This document shows positions 1-6,247 of a stretch of 6,425 bases of DNA, piece by piece; the stretch's first letter is position 1; each line of letters opens with the position of its first letter. The translations under genes and the position numbers were made by a program. This stretch comes from Prevotella sp. CAG:1058 (lineage in GTDB: Bacteria > Bacteroidota > Bacteroidia > Bacteroidales > Bacteroidaceae). The notes under the pieces are model-generated. The model worked only from the letters and a program-made list of their open reading frames with translations, did not search any database and was not told where the DNA came from. The stretch is taken from positions 8,743-15,167 of the forward strand of contig HF986695.1 in NCBI GenBank assembly GCA_000433175.1, written 5' to 3'.

Positions 1-131
1 CTCTGGCCTTGTATCCCGTCACGATGAAGCAGATAATGGACATAGCAGACAGTGGCAAGATTATGCCGCCTAAGGCTACATGGTTTGAGCCTAAACTGCG
101 CTCAGGTCTTATTATACACAAGCTTTCTTGA
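1..131 (+). CDS. DUF1015-family protein, C-terminal end (partial)
   Basis: The reading frame that begins at base 3 is open from the window edge to a TGA at 129-131, giving the last 42 residues of a protein whose start lies outside the window. The tail reads LYPVTMKQIMDIADSGKIM and then PPKATWFEPKLRSGLIIH. This 'MPPK(S/A)TWFEPKLRSGL' ending is what I remember as the conserved C-terminus of DUF1015 proteins, a widespread cytoplasmic family of uncertain biochemical role. The YigZ-family gene starts 13 bases after the stop on the same strand with no hairpin between, so the two are likely one transcript. The identification rests on recall of the tail motif only; no function can be read from this fragment. 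Confidence 0.75.
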   Translation, partial: LALYPVTMKQIMDIADSGKIMPPKATWFEPKLRSGLIIHKLS

Positions 132-144
132 GATTTTATATTGA

Positions 145-732
145 ATGGTTTTAGACGAGTTTAAAACGATAGATACAATAGGTGCAGGAACTTACTCTGA
201 AAAGCGGAGTAAGTTCCTCGCTTTTTCACATCATGTTGAAAGTGTCGACGAGGTAAAGGACATAATAGCCGCTTACCGCAAGAAGTATTTTGATGCAAGG
301 CATGTTTGTTATGCTTATGTTCTCGGTCCGGAGCGTGACGTGTTCAGGGCTAATGACGACGGCGAGCCAAGCAGTACGGCTGGTAAGCCAATCCTGGGGC
401 AAATCAATAGTTGCGGGCTGACGGACGTGTTGGTAGTGGTTGTGCGTTATTATGGGGGAGTTAATCTTGGCACAGGCGGTCTTATTGTTGCATATAAGAC
501 GGCTGCCGCAGAGGCTCTTTCTGCAGCTGAAGTTGTTACAAAACAGGTGGAGGAGGTTGTTACGTTCAGCTTCCCTTACGTGATGATGAATTCAGTGATG
601 CGGGTTGTAAAGGAAATGAAACCGCGTGTCATATCACAAAGTTACGAGGGTGCGTGTGTTATTAAGTTGGGTATTAGAAAATCAGAGGCTGAGATATTAA
701 AAACGAGGCTTGAAAAACTTTCATTTGAGTGA
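145..732 (+). CDS. yigZ: YigZ / IMPACT (UPF0029) family protein
   Basis: A complete 195-residue protein, close to the roughly 205 residues of E. coli YigZ. The N-terminal two thirds is the IMPACT/UPF0029 domain. Its family signatures are visible: KRSKF at about 20-24, DARH at 50-53, DDGEPSSTAGKPIL at 71-84, and VVVRYYGGVNLGTGGL at 98-113. Residues from about 135 to the end fit the ferredoxin-like DUF1949 domain seen in bacterial members. The family is related to eukaryotic IMPACT, which acts in the Gcn1/Gcn2 translational stress response. The bacterial role is not settled, though nucleic acid or ribosome-related binding has been suggested. The ATG at 145 is the only sensible start: it precedes the conserved N-terminal motif by 19 codons and lies 13 bases after the upstream stop. 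There is no Shine-Dalgarno, as is usual in Bacteroidetes. It is probably co-transcribed with the DUF1015 gene. Confidence 0.93.
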   Translation: MVLDEFKTIDTIGAGTYSEKRSKFLAFSHHVESVDEVKDIIAAYRKKYFDARHVCYAYVLGPERDVFRANDDGEPSSTAGKPILGQINSCGLTDVLVVVVRYYGGVNLGTGGLIVAYKTAAAEALSAAEVVTKQVEEVVTFSFPYVMMNSVMRVVKEMKPRVISQSYEGACVIKLGIRKSEAEILKTRLEKLSFE

Positions 733-740
733 CGTTTTTC

Positions 741-771
741 TTTGTAGAATCAAAAAATAATATTACCTTTG
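741..771 (+). promoter_or_regulatory. Housekeeping promoter of the tRNA-Ser gene
   Basis: TTTG at 741-744 and TACCTTTG at 764-771 are separated by 19 bases. This matches the Bacteroidetes primary-sigma promoter (TTTG, 19-21 bases, TAnnTTTG) exactly. Transcription should start near 777-780, giving a tRNA precursor with a 5' leader of about 45 bases. The site lies just after the yigZ stop, so the tRNA can be expressed independently of that operon. Confidence 0.8.
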
Positions 772-787
772 CATCCGAAAAAGGAAA

Positions 788-816
788 TACATCTTGTTTT
801 AAGTTGATAAGATGTA
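788..816 (+). repeat. Inverted repeat in the 5' leader of the tRNA-Ser precursor
   Basis: TACATCTT at 788-795 and AAGATGTA at 809-816 are perfect complements, an 8-bp stem around a 13-base A/T-rich loop. It lies between the predicted start of transcription and the tRNA, ending 7 bases before the mature 5' end. It could form a small hairpin in the precursor that affects RNase P or exonuclease processing. Without a U tract and with low GC content it is unlikely to be a terminator. Confidence 0.5.
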
Positions 817-823
817 CGGATTG

Positions 824-911
824 GGAAGATTGGCAGAGTGACCGAATGCGCTGGACTCGAAATCCGGTATACCCATTACGGGTATCGGGGGTTTGAATCC
901 CTCATCTTCCG
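824..911 (+). tRNA. tRNA-Ser (anticodon CGA)
   Basis: An 88-base class II tRNA. The acceptor stem GGAAGAT (824-830) pairs fully with ATCTTCC (904-910), followed by discriminator G at 911. The anticodon stem CTGGA/TCCGG (851-855, 863-867) holds the loop CTCGAAA, with anticodon CGA at 858-860, reading UCG. The long variable arm typical of serine tRNAs has a 6-bp stem, ATACCC/GGGTAT (869-874, 880-885). The T arm is GGGGG/CCCTC (887-891, 899-903) with loop TTTGAAT, a slight variant of the usual TTCGAAT. The 3' CCA is not encoded (the next bases are CAA) and must be added enzymatically. A promoter lies upstream and a strong hairpin directly downstream, so it is a single-gene unit. Confidence 0.97.
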
Positions 912-916
912 CAAGA

Positions 917-957
917 ATAAAGGAATGAGGCATGATTGTCATGCCTCATTCCTTTAT
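917..957 (+). terminator. Hairpin terminator after tRNA-Ser
   Basis: A perfect 19-bp stem, 917-935 paired with 939-957, closes on a 3-base TTG loop. The outer arms are AATAAA and TTTATT-like, so the 3' arm supplies a short U-rich run and the structure could work in either direction. It begins 5 bases after the tRNA and most simply ends that transcript. Confidence 0.8.
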
Positions 958-1045
958 ATATAAAATCTTATTTCATACGTCTGTTTTTGATATAAATCAA
1001 ATAATGTTTATCAAAAAGTCGTGCCATGTAATTTTATTTTTTTCG

Positions 1046-1053
1046 TATCTTTG
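1046..1053 (+). promoter_or_regulatory. -7 box of the probable fucI promoter
   Basis: TATCTTTG at 1046-1053 fits the TAnnTTTG consensus of the Bacteroidetes primary sigma. At the expected 19-21 base spacing (about 1021-1026) the sequence is GTGCCA, not TTTG, so the -33 element is missing or weak. That would fit a promoter that needs an activator, but no operator can be identified from the sequence alone. The leader to the ATG would be about 80 bases, A/T-rich and without an obvious fold. Confidence 0.5.
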
Positions 1054-1141
1054 CATAAATAAGTTTGTCTGAGTTTATACAAATCGTGAAATAAGAATTT
1101 TTGTTTTGTATCACATTAATAAATATAAACCTAATATTGAG

Positions 1142-2917
1142 ATGAAAAACTATCCTAAAATTGGTATTCGTCCGATAATCGACGGACGTCAGGGAGGTAT
1201 TCGTGAGAGTCTTGAAGACAAGACCATGATGTTGGCAAACGCTGTAGCCAATCTCATTTCTGCAAATGTGAAGAACGGCGACGGTTCTCCTGTTGAGTGT
1301 GTCATTGCAGACAGTACGATAGGCAGGGTTGCCGAGGCTGCCCGCTGCGCCGAAAAATTTGAAAAGTGTGGAGTAGGGGCGACAATTTCGGTTACTTCTT
1401 GCTGGTGTTACGGTTCTGAAACGATGGACATGCATCCTTATTGGCCCAAGGCAGTATGGGGATTCAATGGAACCGAGCGTCCGGGAGCTGTATATTTGGC
1501 AGCTGTCCTTGCAGCACATGCCCAGAAAGGTTTGCCGGCTTTCGGTATTTACGGACATGATGTGCAGGACCTTGAGGACAACACAATCCCATCTGATGTC
1601 GCAGAAAAGATTTTACGTTGGGCACGTGCGGCCCAGGCAGTTGCCACTATGCGTGGTAAGTCTTACTTGTCGGTAGGAAATGTGGCAATGGGTATTGCCG
1701 GAAGTATTGCCAATGCAGACTTTATGCAGGAATATCTTGGCATACGTGCCGAGCAGGTCGATATGACTGAAATCTTGCGCCGCATGGAAGAAGGAATTTA
1801 CGACAAGGCCGAATACGAGAAAGCCATAGCATGGGTTAAAAAGTATTGTGTTCCTAATGAAGGTGAGGATATAGGTAACAGGGACGTAAAGAAGAAGGAC
1901 CGTGCCGGAAAAGATGCGGATTGGGAGTTTGTAACCAAGATGACGATGATAATCCGTGACTTGATGACAGGCAATGAAAAGCTGTTAGACGCAGGTTTCA
2001 AAGAAGAGTCGTTAGGCCATAACGCTATAGCGTCAGGATTCCAGGGACAGAGGCAGTGGACAGACTTCAAACCGAACGGAGACTTTTCTGAAGCCTTGCT
2101 CAATACGTCTTTTGACTGGAACGGACGTCGTGAGCCGTACGTAGTGGCTACCGAGAACGATACATGCAACGGTTTGACTATGTTGTTGGAGCACTTGCTT
2201 ACCAACAGAAGTGCAATCTTCTCAGATGTAAGAACTTATTGGAGTCCGGAAGCTGTTAAACGTGTTACAGGCAAGGAACTTACAGGACGTGCGTCTGGTG
2301 GTATAATTCATCTTATCAATTCAGGAGCTACAACACTTGATGGAACAGGACGTTGCGCCGATGCTGAGGGTAATCCTGTAATGAAACCTTATTGGGAAAT
2401 GACTGATAAGGAAGTGGAGGACTGCCTTGCTGCAACTACCTGGTATCCTGCAAACCGTGATTATTTCCGTGGCGGTGGTTTCTCTTCGAATTTCTTGACA
2501 AAAGGCGGCATGCCTGTAACCATGGCCAGAATAAATATTGTAAAGGGATTAGGTCCTGTGCTCCAGTTGGCTGAAGGTTGGACTGTAGACATCGATCCCG
2601 AAATCCATAAGGTTATTGATAAGCGCACTGATCCGACATGGCCTACAACTTGGTTTGTTCCACGGCTGTGCGACAAGCCTGCTTTCAAGGATGTTTATTC
2701 TGTAATGAATAACTGGGGTGCTAATCATGGAGCTATTAGCTTCGGTCATATTGGCGCAGACCTTATAACTTTGGCGTCGATGCTCAGAATACCAGTTTGC
2801 ATGCATAATGTTGAACCTGACCAGATTTTCCGTCCGGCAGCATGGAATGCGTTTGGAATGGACAAGGAAGGAGCTGATTTCCGTGCCTGCGCTACTTTTG
2901 GCCCGCTTTATAAATAA
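1142..2917 (+). CDS. fucI: L-fucose isomerase
   Basis: This cytoplasmic enzyme interconverts L-fucose and L-fuculose (and D-arabinose and D-ribulose), the first step of fucose breakdown. From the ATG at 1142 the protein is 591 residues, the same length as E. coli FucI, and matches it along its whole length by recall. Landmarks include [15 protein letters not shown] at 5-19, [11 protein letters not shown] at 87-97, [16 protein letters not shown] at 106-121, QGQRQWTD at 301-308 and the C-terminal ATFGPLYK. The Mn(II) ligands of the family appear at E338 (in VATEND), D362 (in SDVRTYW) and H529 (in NWGANHG), each one position later than in E. coli. The frame extends upstream to a TTG at 1106, but those 12 residues are not conserved, so the ATG is preferred. 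Other fucose genes are absent on both sides: the tRNA is upstream and a convergent gene downstream, so it is monocistronic. Confidence 0.96.
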   Translation: MKNYPKIGIRPIIDGRQGGIRESLEDKTMMLANAVANLISANVKNGDGSPVECVIADSTIGRVAEAARCAEKFEKCGVGATISVTSCWCYGSETMDMHPYWPKAVWGFNGTERPGAVYLAAVLAAHAQKGLPAFGIYGHDVQDLEDNTIPSDVAEKILRWARAAQAVATMRGKSYLSVGNVAMGIAGSIANADFMQEYLGIRAEQVDMTEILRRMEEGIYDKAEYEKAIAWVKKYCVPNEGEDIGNRDVKKKDRAGKDADWEFVTKMTMIIRDLMTGNEKLLDAGFKEESLGHNAIASGFQGQRQWTDFKPNGDFSEALLNTSFDWNGRREPYVVATENDTCNGLTMLLEHLLTNRSAIFSDVRTYWSPEAVKRVTGKELTGRASGGIIHLINSGATTLDGTGRCADAEGNPVMKPYWEMTDKEVEDCLAATTWYPANRDYFRGGGFSSNFLTKGGMPVTMARINIVKGLGPVLQLAEGWTVDIDPEIHKVIDKRTDPTWPTTWFVPRLCDKPAFKDVYSVMNNWGANHGAISFGHIGADLITLASMLRIPVCMHNVEPDQIFRPAAWNAFGMDKEGADFRACATFGPLYK

Positions 2918-2940
2918 GTATATAGGCTTGGATAATAAAA

Positions 2941-2977
2941 AAAGAATGCGCTTGGTTACTAACCAAGCGCATTCTTT
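2941..2977. terminator. Shared hairpin terminator between fucI and the convergent gene
   Basis: A perfect 17-bp stem pairs 2941-2957 with 2961-2977 around a 3-base ACT loop. On the minus strand it is followed directly by a run of T's (the A's at 2934 and 2936-2940), giving a classic intrinsic terminator for the gene at 2994-3431. On the plus strand the only U's are those in the 3' arm (TTCTTT), so termination of fucI is probably weaker. It lies 23 bases after the fucI stop and 16 bases after the stop of the opposite gene. Confidence 0.85.
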
Positions 2978-2993
2978 GTGGCTTAAAAACGGG

Positions 2994-3431
2994 TTATTTT
3001 ATTTGGCTCATTTCATATTCGTCCGGCTTGACGGCTGTAAAATGAAAATCTTTCACGTCTAAGTCTTTTATCGAATATTTTTCAGACTTTACATATTTTT
3101 CCTTCATCTTCTTGTATTTCTTCTCAATATCCTTACGGTCAAGAGCATAACTGATCAGGCACGTGCGGTGCTCGAGTCCGATGCTGTTGAAATAATTCTT
3201 CAGCTGGTAAGAGTAATTGCTCCTGCTAATTAGGAACTTGTTCTTATCGTTAATCCAAGCACTGTCAATCTCCTGGATGTCGGTAAAATATACGATTGAA
3301 TCATTGAATGAAGCTGCAAAACCGAATGCGTATATCTTCGGCACGCATTTGATTTTTGCCGATACACCCAACGACATCCAACTTGCCATTGTTATCATGG
3401 CAACTACGATAAATGTCCTGTATGATTTCAT
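2994..3431 (-). CDS. Exported protein of unknown function
   Basis: A 145-residue protein that I cannot assign to a named family with certainty. It opens with a typical signal peptide: MKSYR, a hydrophobic stretch at about 7-24, and a likely cleavage site after GVSA (residue 25), leaving a mature protein of about 120 residues. Residues 28-60, from KCVPKIYAFGFAA to the aromatic and acidic stretch around VYFTDIQEIDSAWI, look like a conserved core. I have the impression that similar small proteins occur widely in Bacteroidales, but this is from memory. Residues 99-127 are rich in Lys and Glu and probably helical. There are two mature cysteines, at 29 and 91, which might pair in the periplasm; there is no lipobox, so it is probably not a lipoprotein. 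It lies 44 bases after rpoD on the same strand with no terminator or TAnnTTTG box between, so it is probably transcribed with rpoD. Confidence 0.8.
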   Translation of the reverse strand: MKSYRTFIVVAMITMASWMSLGVSAKIKCVPKIYAFGFAASFNDSIVYFTDIQEIDSAWINDKNKFLISRSNYSYQLKNYFNSIGLEHRTCLISYALDRKDIEKKYKKMKEKYVKSEKYSIKDLDVKDFHFTAVKPDEYEMSQIK

Positions 3432-3475
3432 TTTTTGTTTCCTGATAAGTATTCTTGTTTTTATCTCTACCTTAA

Positions 3476-4339
3476 TTATTGTCCTAAATATGACTTCAAC
3501 AGCTTGTTCTTAGTGTTGTGGCGCAGACGCCTGATGGCTTTTTCCTTAATCTGTCTTACCCGTTCACGTGTCAAACCGTATTTGTCGCCTATTTCTTCAA
3601 GGGTCATTTCTTGCTGGTTGATGCCGAAGAATGCTTCTATTATGTTACGTTCCCTCTCATTCAGTGTTTGGAGGGCGCGGTTTATTTCTTCGCGCAACGA
3701 TTCCATAACCAGCTTTTTGTCAGCCATCGGTGAGTCGTTGTTAGGCAAAACGTCCAATAGGCTGTTGTCTTCGCCTTCAGCAAACGGAGCATCTACTGAT
3801 ACGTGACGGCTGTTAACCTTCATGGCTTCCTCTATTTTTTCATGAGGAATGTCCACGTTGTCGGCAATCTCGTCAATGCTCGGCCGGTGCTCGTGTTCCT
3901 GCTCAAATTTGTTCAAGACCCGGTTGATTTTGTTAACTGAACCGACTTGGTTTAGTGGCAGGCGTACAATACGGCTTTGCTCAGCTATCGCTTGTAGGAT
4001 GCTTTGGCGTATCCACCATACTGCATATGATATGAACTTGAATCCTCTTGTTTCGTCGAACTTCTCAGCTGCTTTTATCAATCCTACGTTGCCTTCGTTT
4101 ATAAGGTCTGGCAGGCTTAGGCCTTGATTCTGGTATTGCTTTGCTACTGAGACTACGAAACGCAGGTTAGCTCTTGTCAACTTCTCTAAAGCCTTACGGT
4201 CTCCTTTTTTTATACGCTGAGCCAACTCTACTTCTTCTTCCACACTGATAAGCTCTTCATGGCCTATTTCCTGTAGGTACTTATCCAACGAGTCACTTTC
4301 CCTGTTGGTTATTGATTTTGTGATTTTCAGTTGTCTCAT
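3476..4339 (-). CDS. rpoD: Primary (housekeeping) sigma-70 family factor
   Basis: The principal sigma subunit of RNA polymerase, directing core enzyme to housekeeping promoters. At 287 residues it is far shorter than E. coli RpoD (613) because region 1.1 and the large non-conserved region are missing, as is normal for the Bacteroidetes primary sigma. Region 1.2 lies at about 16-46 ([18 protein letters not shown]). Region 2 is at about 54-123, with the core-binding [13 protein letters not shown] and the -10 recognition and melting segment around [17 protein letters not shown]. Region 3 follows at about 130-207 and region 4 at about 215-275. The -35 helix-turn-helix is at 245-271 ([20 protein letters not shown]). 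All regions appear intact. The ATG at 4339 gives the expected N-terminus, [19 protein letters not shown]. It has its own promoter of the type it recognises, so it can sustain its own expression. Confidence 0.96.
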   Translation of the reverse strand: MRQLKITKSITNRESDSLDKYLQEIGHEELISVEEEVELAQRIKKGDRKALEKLTRANLRFVVSVAKQYQNQGLSLPDLINEGNVGLIKAAEKFDETRGFKFISYAVWWIRQSILQAIAEQSRIVRLPLNQVGSVNKINRVLNKFEQEHEHRPSIDEIADNVDIPHEKIEEAMKVNSRHVSVDAPFAEGEDNSLLDVLPNNDSPMADKKLVMESLREEINRALQTLNERERNIIEAFFGINQQEMTLEEIGDKYGLTRERVRQIKEKAIRRLRHNTKNKLLKSYLGQ

Positions 4340-4364
4340 TAGCGTAATAAATTTAAAGTATCTG

Positions 4365-4396
4365 CAAATATACTGATTAATTATCTAAATAGCAAA
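4365..4396 (-). promoter_or_regulatory. Near-consensus promoter of rpoD
   Basis: Read on the minus strand, TTTG (4396-4393) and TATATTTG (4372-4365) are 20 bases apart, a full match to the Bacteroidetes primary-sigma consensus. Transcription should start at about 4356-4360, leaving an A/T-rich leader of only about 20 bases before the rpoD ATG. The site lies after the degP terminator, so rpoD is transcribed independently of degP. Confidence 0.8.
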
Positions 4397-4453
4397 TATT
4401 TCGACTGTTTTTATTGCGAAAAATATTTTTTTCCAAAATGTTTTTTACAAGAT

Positions 4454-4491
4454 AAAGCCCTGCACACTTGTGTCGGCGTGTGCAGGGCTTT
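4454..4491 (-). terminator. Hairpin terminator after degP
   Basis: A 14-bp perfect stem pairs 4454-4467 with 4478-4491 around a 10-base loop. The core CCCTGCACAC/GTGTGCAGGG is GC-rich and the arms end in AAAG and CTTT. It begins 30 bases after the degP stop codon. On the minus strand the U-rich part is the CTTTATC at the end of the stem. It separates degP from the rpoD promoter. Confidence 0.8.
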
Positions 4492-4521
4492 GTGTTTTAG
4501 GGCTTATTGCTTATTATATTC

Positions 4522-5988
4522 TTAATCATTTTGCAGTGGTACTGCGAAGTAAGCCTTTTTGCCTGTAGGATAAATGCCTTGGATGTATAGTACCGGATCT
4601 TTGCTTGTCGAAGCATCCTTAACGGCTTTTTGCAGGTCGGCTATCGTCTTCATCGGTTCGTCATTTACTTTCTGTATGATGAAGCCCTTGTTGATGCCTG
4701 CATCTTTAAGTACACCGTTGTTGACTTTCATTACAACAAGGCCGTTGCTTATGTTAAGCTCTTTCCTCTCGTTATCGTTTATCTCGCGGAAGTTGCCGCC
4801 GAGGACGTCGAGGTCGGCATGTTTAACTATGCTGGTGTTGCCCTGCTGGTTTTTCAGCGTTAATGTGGCTGTCTTGCTCTTCTTGTCGCGCAAGTATGTT
4901 ATTGTGACCTTGTCGCCCGGACGTTTGTTTGTAAGATACTCTTGCAACTCGGCCATCTTGGTTATCTTCTTACCGTCTATGGCAGTAATGACGTCGCCCT
5001 TCTCGAGGCCGGCCTCGCTTGCAGCTCCATTGTCTTCAACTTCGCTGATGTATATGCCCTGCATTGTGCCAAGGTCTATTTCCTTGTTTTCCTCTTTCAT
5101 CTTGTCGACGTAGTTGTTCACGTCCGTACCGCTTATGCCAATCATTGCCCTTTGTACTGTACCGTATTGCTTCAGGTCGGCAACCACCTTGTTCATGATG
5201 GTTGTTGGTATGGCGAAGCCGTAGCCGGCGTAGCTTCCGGTTTGTGATACCAGCATGGCGTTAATGCCGACAAGCTCGCCTCTGGTGTTGACCAGGGCAC
5301 CGCCGGAGTTTCCGGCGTTGATGGCGGCATCGGTCTGTATGAAAGACTCTACCGAGCTGGGGCTTACGCCTATGGTACGCGCTTTGGCGCTTACTATACC
5401 TGCAGTGACAGTTGATTTGAGGTTGAACGGATTGCCAACGGCCAATACCCATTCACCCACTTTCAGGTCGTTGCTGTCGCCGATGGACAGTGTCGGCAGG
5501 TTCTTGCCGTCTATTTTTATCAATGCGAGGTCTGTGGTCTTGTCTGTACCGATGATTCTTGCAGAAAACTCACGGTTGTCGTCAAGTGTGACTGTCAGTT
5601 CGTCAGCACCTTCAACAACGTGGTTGTTTGTTACTATGTATCCGTCTTCAGAGATTATTACGCCCGAACCCGAACCTTCGCGTTTAGGTGTCTGTATCCT
5701 GCGCTTTTGCTTGCCGCCGTTGCCTGGGTTTCCGAAGAAGCCAAACGGGTCGAAGAAGTCGAACGGGTCGGCTTCCATTTCGACGGTTTGCACTTTGCTG
5801 TTCTGTAAATATTTTATGTGAACTACTGCCGGAAGTGCCTTTTCTGCAGCATACGTCAGGTCTACGGGTTGTGCTGCGGGCATACTGTTTGTGTTAGCAT
5901 TAACCTTGATGAAAGCTCCGGCTGAAAATGCTACTGCGATAATGCATATCGCATAGACGAAATAGTTAGATAACTTTTTCATTTTCAT
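4522..5988 (-). CDS. degP: Do-type periplasmic serine protease/chaperone with two PDZ domains
   Basis: An envelope quality-control protease of the HtrA/DegP (Do) family, which degrades or refolds damaged periplasmic proteins. The 488-residue protein starts with a basic, hydrophobic signal sequence (about 5-28); a plausible cleavage site follows VNA at 31, though an uncleaved anchor is possible. The trypsin-like domain is at about 45-275, with the catalytic triad H123 (NNHVV), D153 (TDLAL) and S228 (GNSGG). Between the N-terminus and the catalytic core lies a low-complexity aromatic and glycine stretch with DPFDFFDPFGFFG at 74-86, in the place of the regulatory LA loop. PDZ1 is at about 282-380 and PDZ2 at about 390-485, the domain order of DegP/DegQ. 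Start: MKMKK offers two ATGs, and the first (5988) is used here. It ends at its own terminator and is divergent from the open frame at 6248. Confidence 0.95.
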   Translation of the reverse strand: MKMKKLSNYFVYAICIIAVAFSAGAFIKVNANTNSMPAAQPVDLTYAAEKALPAVVHIKYLQNSKVQTVEMEADPFDFFDPFGFFGNPGNGGKQKRRIQTPKREGSGSGVIISEDGYIVTNNHVVEGADELTVTLDDNREFSARIIGTDKTTDLALIKIDGKNLPTLSIGDSNDLKVGEWVLAVGNPFNLKSTVTAGIVSAKARTIGVSPSSVESFIQTDAAINAGNSGGALVNTRGELVGINAMLVSQTGSYAGYGFAIPTTIMNKVVADLKQYGTVQRAMIGISGTDVNNYVDKMKEENKEIDLGTMQGIYISEVEDNGAASEAGLEKGDVITAIDGKKITKMAELQEYLTNKRPGDKVTITYLRDKKSKTATLTLKNQQGNTSIVKHADLDVLGGNFREINDNERKELNISNGLVVMKVNNGVLKDAGINKGFIIQKVNDEPMKTIADLQKAVKDASTSKDPVLYIQGIYPTGKKAYFAVPLQND

Positions 5989-6034
5989 TTTAGTTTATAT
6001 TTGATTGATACTTTCATTTTGATTTTTGTAAATG

Positions 6035-6042
6035 CAAATTTA
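6035..6042 (-). promoter_or_regulatory. -7 box of the probable degP promoter
   Basis: On the minus strand TAAATTTG (6042-6035) matches TAnnTTTG. No TTTG is found at the expected -33 position (about 6062-6066). Instead the palindrome GACA-TTT-TGTC (6063-6073) starts there. The start of transcription would be near 6028, giving a leader of about 40 bases to the degP ATG. A missing -33 element with a palindrome in its place suggests a regulated promoter, which would suit a stress protease. Confidence 0.45.
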
Positions 6043-6054
6043 GACGCAAAATTT

Positions 6055-6117
6055 GTTAATCTGACATTTTGTCCTACAGTTTTGTCCTCTTTTAACACAA
6101 AAAATGTCACTGTTAAC
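6055..6117. repeat. Interrupted inverted repeat with nested repeats upstream of degP
   Basis: GTTAA (6055-6059) plus TGACATTTT (6062-6070) pair with AAAATGTCA (6101-6109) plus TTAAC (6113-6117). That is 14 bp in two blocks, offset by 2 versus 3 unpaired bases, around a 30-base centre. Nested inside are the short palindrome GACA-TTT-TGTC (6063-6073) and a direct repeat TTTTGTCCT at 6067-6075 and 6080-6088 (13 bases apart). It lies just upstream of the degP -7 box and between divergent open frames. This looks more like a protein-binding region than a terminator, but no regulator can be named. Confidence 0.4.
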
Positions 6118-6247
6118 GGCTCTTAGTGGGAAACAGATATAATTTTACATTCGTTTGACATGCGTAAAAAATGTATACTTGGTTGCGGCTTGCCTGCGGC
6201 GGGAAGACATGTATGTGCAAAGCCCGTAAAGCTTTATCGTTCCCGTT

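Noticed and set aside
824..957. The tRNA-Ser 3' end as an attachment site for an integrated element.
   Set aside because: No integrase gene is near and no repeat of the tRNA 3' end was seen in the window; the downstream sequence is a terminator and a housekeeping-type gene.
1106..1141. A 12-codon N-terminal extension of fucI starting with TTG at 1106.
   Set aside because: The extension has no resemblance to the FucI N-terminus, and the ATG at 1142 gives exactly the 591 residues usual for the family; TTG starts are also less likely here.
1034..1558. A 174-codon minus-strand open frame overlapping the start of fucI.
   Set aside because: It lies antisense to a well-supported enzyme gene, has no recognisable domain and fits a shadow of fucI codon use.
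4574..5821. Several plus-strand open frames of up to 188 codons across the degP region.
   Set aside because: All are antisense to degP, whose catalytic triad and PDZ domains are clear; their translations are low in motif content and rich in Ser/Leu, typical of antisense shadows.
6035..6075. A sigma-54 type promoter for degP.
   Set aside because: No TGGCAC-N5-TTGC-like arrangement could be found on the minus strand upstream of degP; only the TAnnTTTG box fits a known promoter type.
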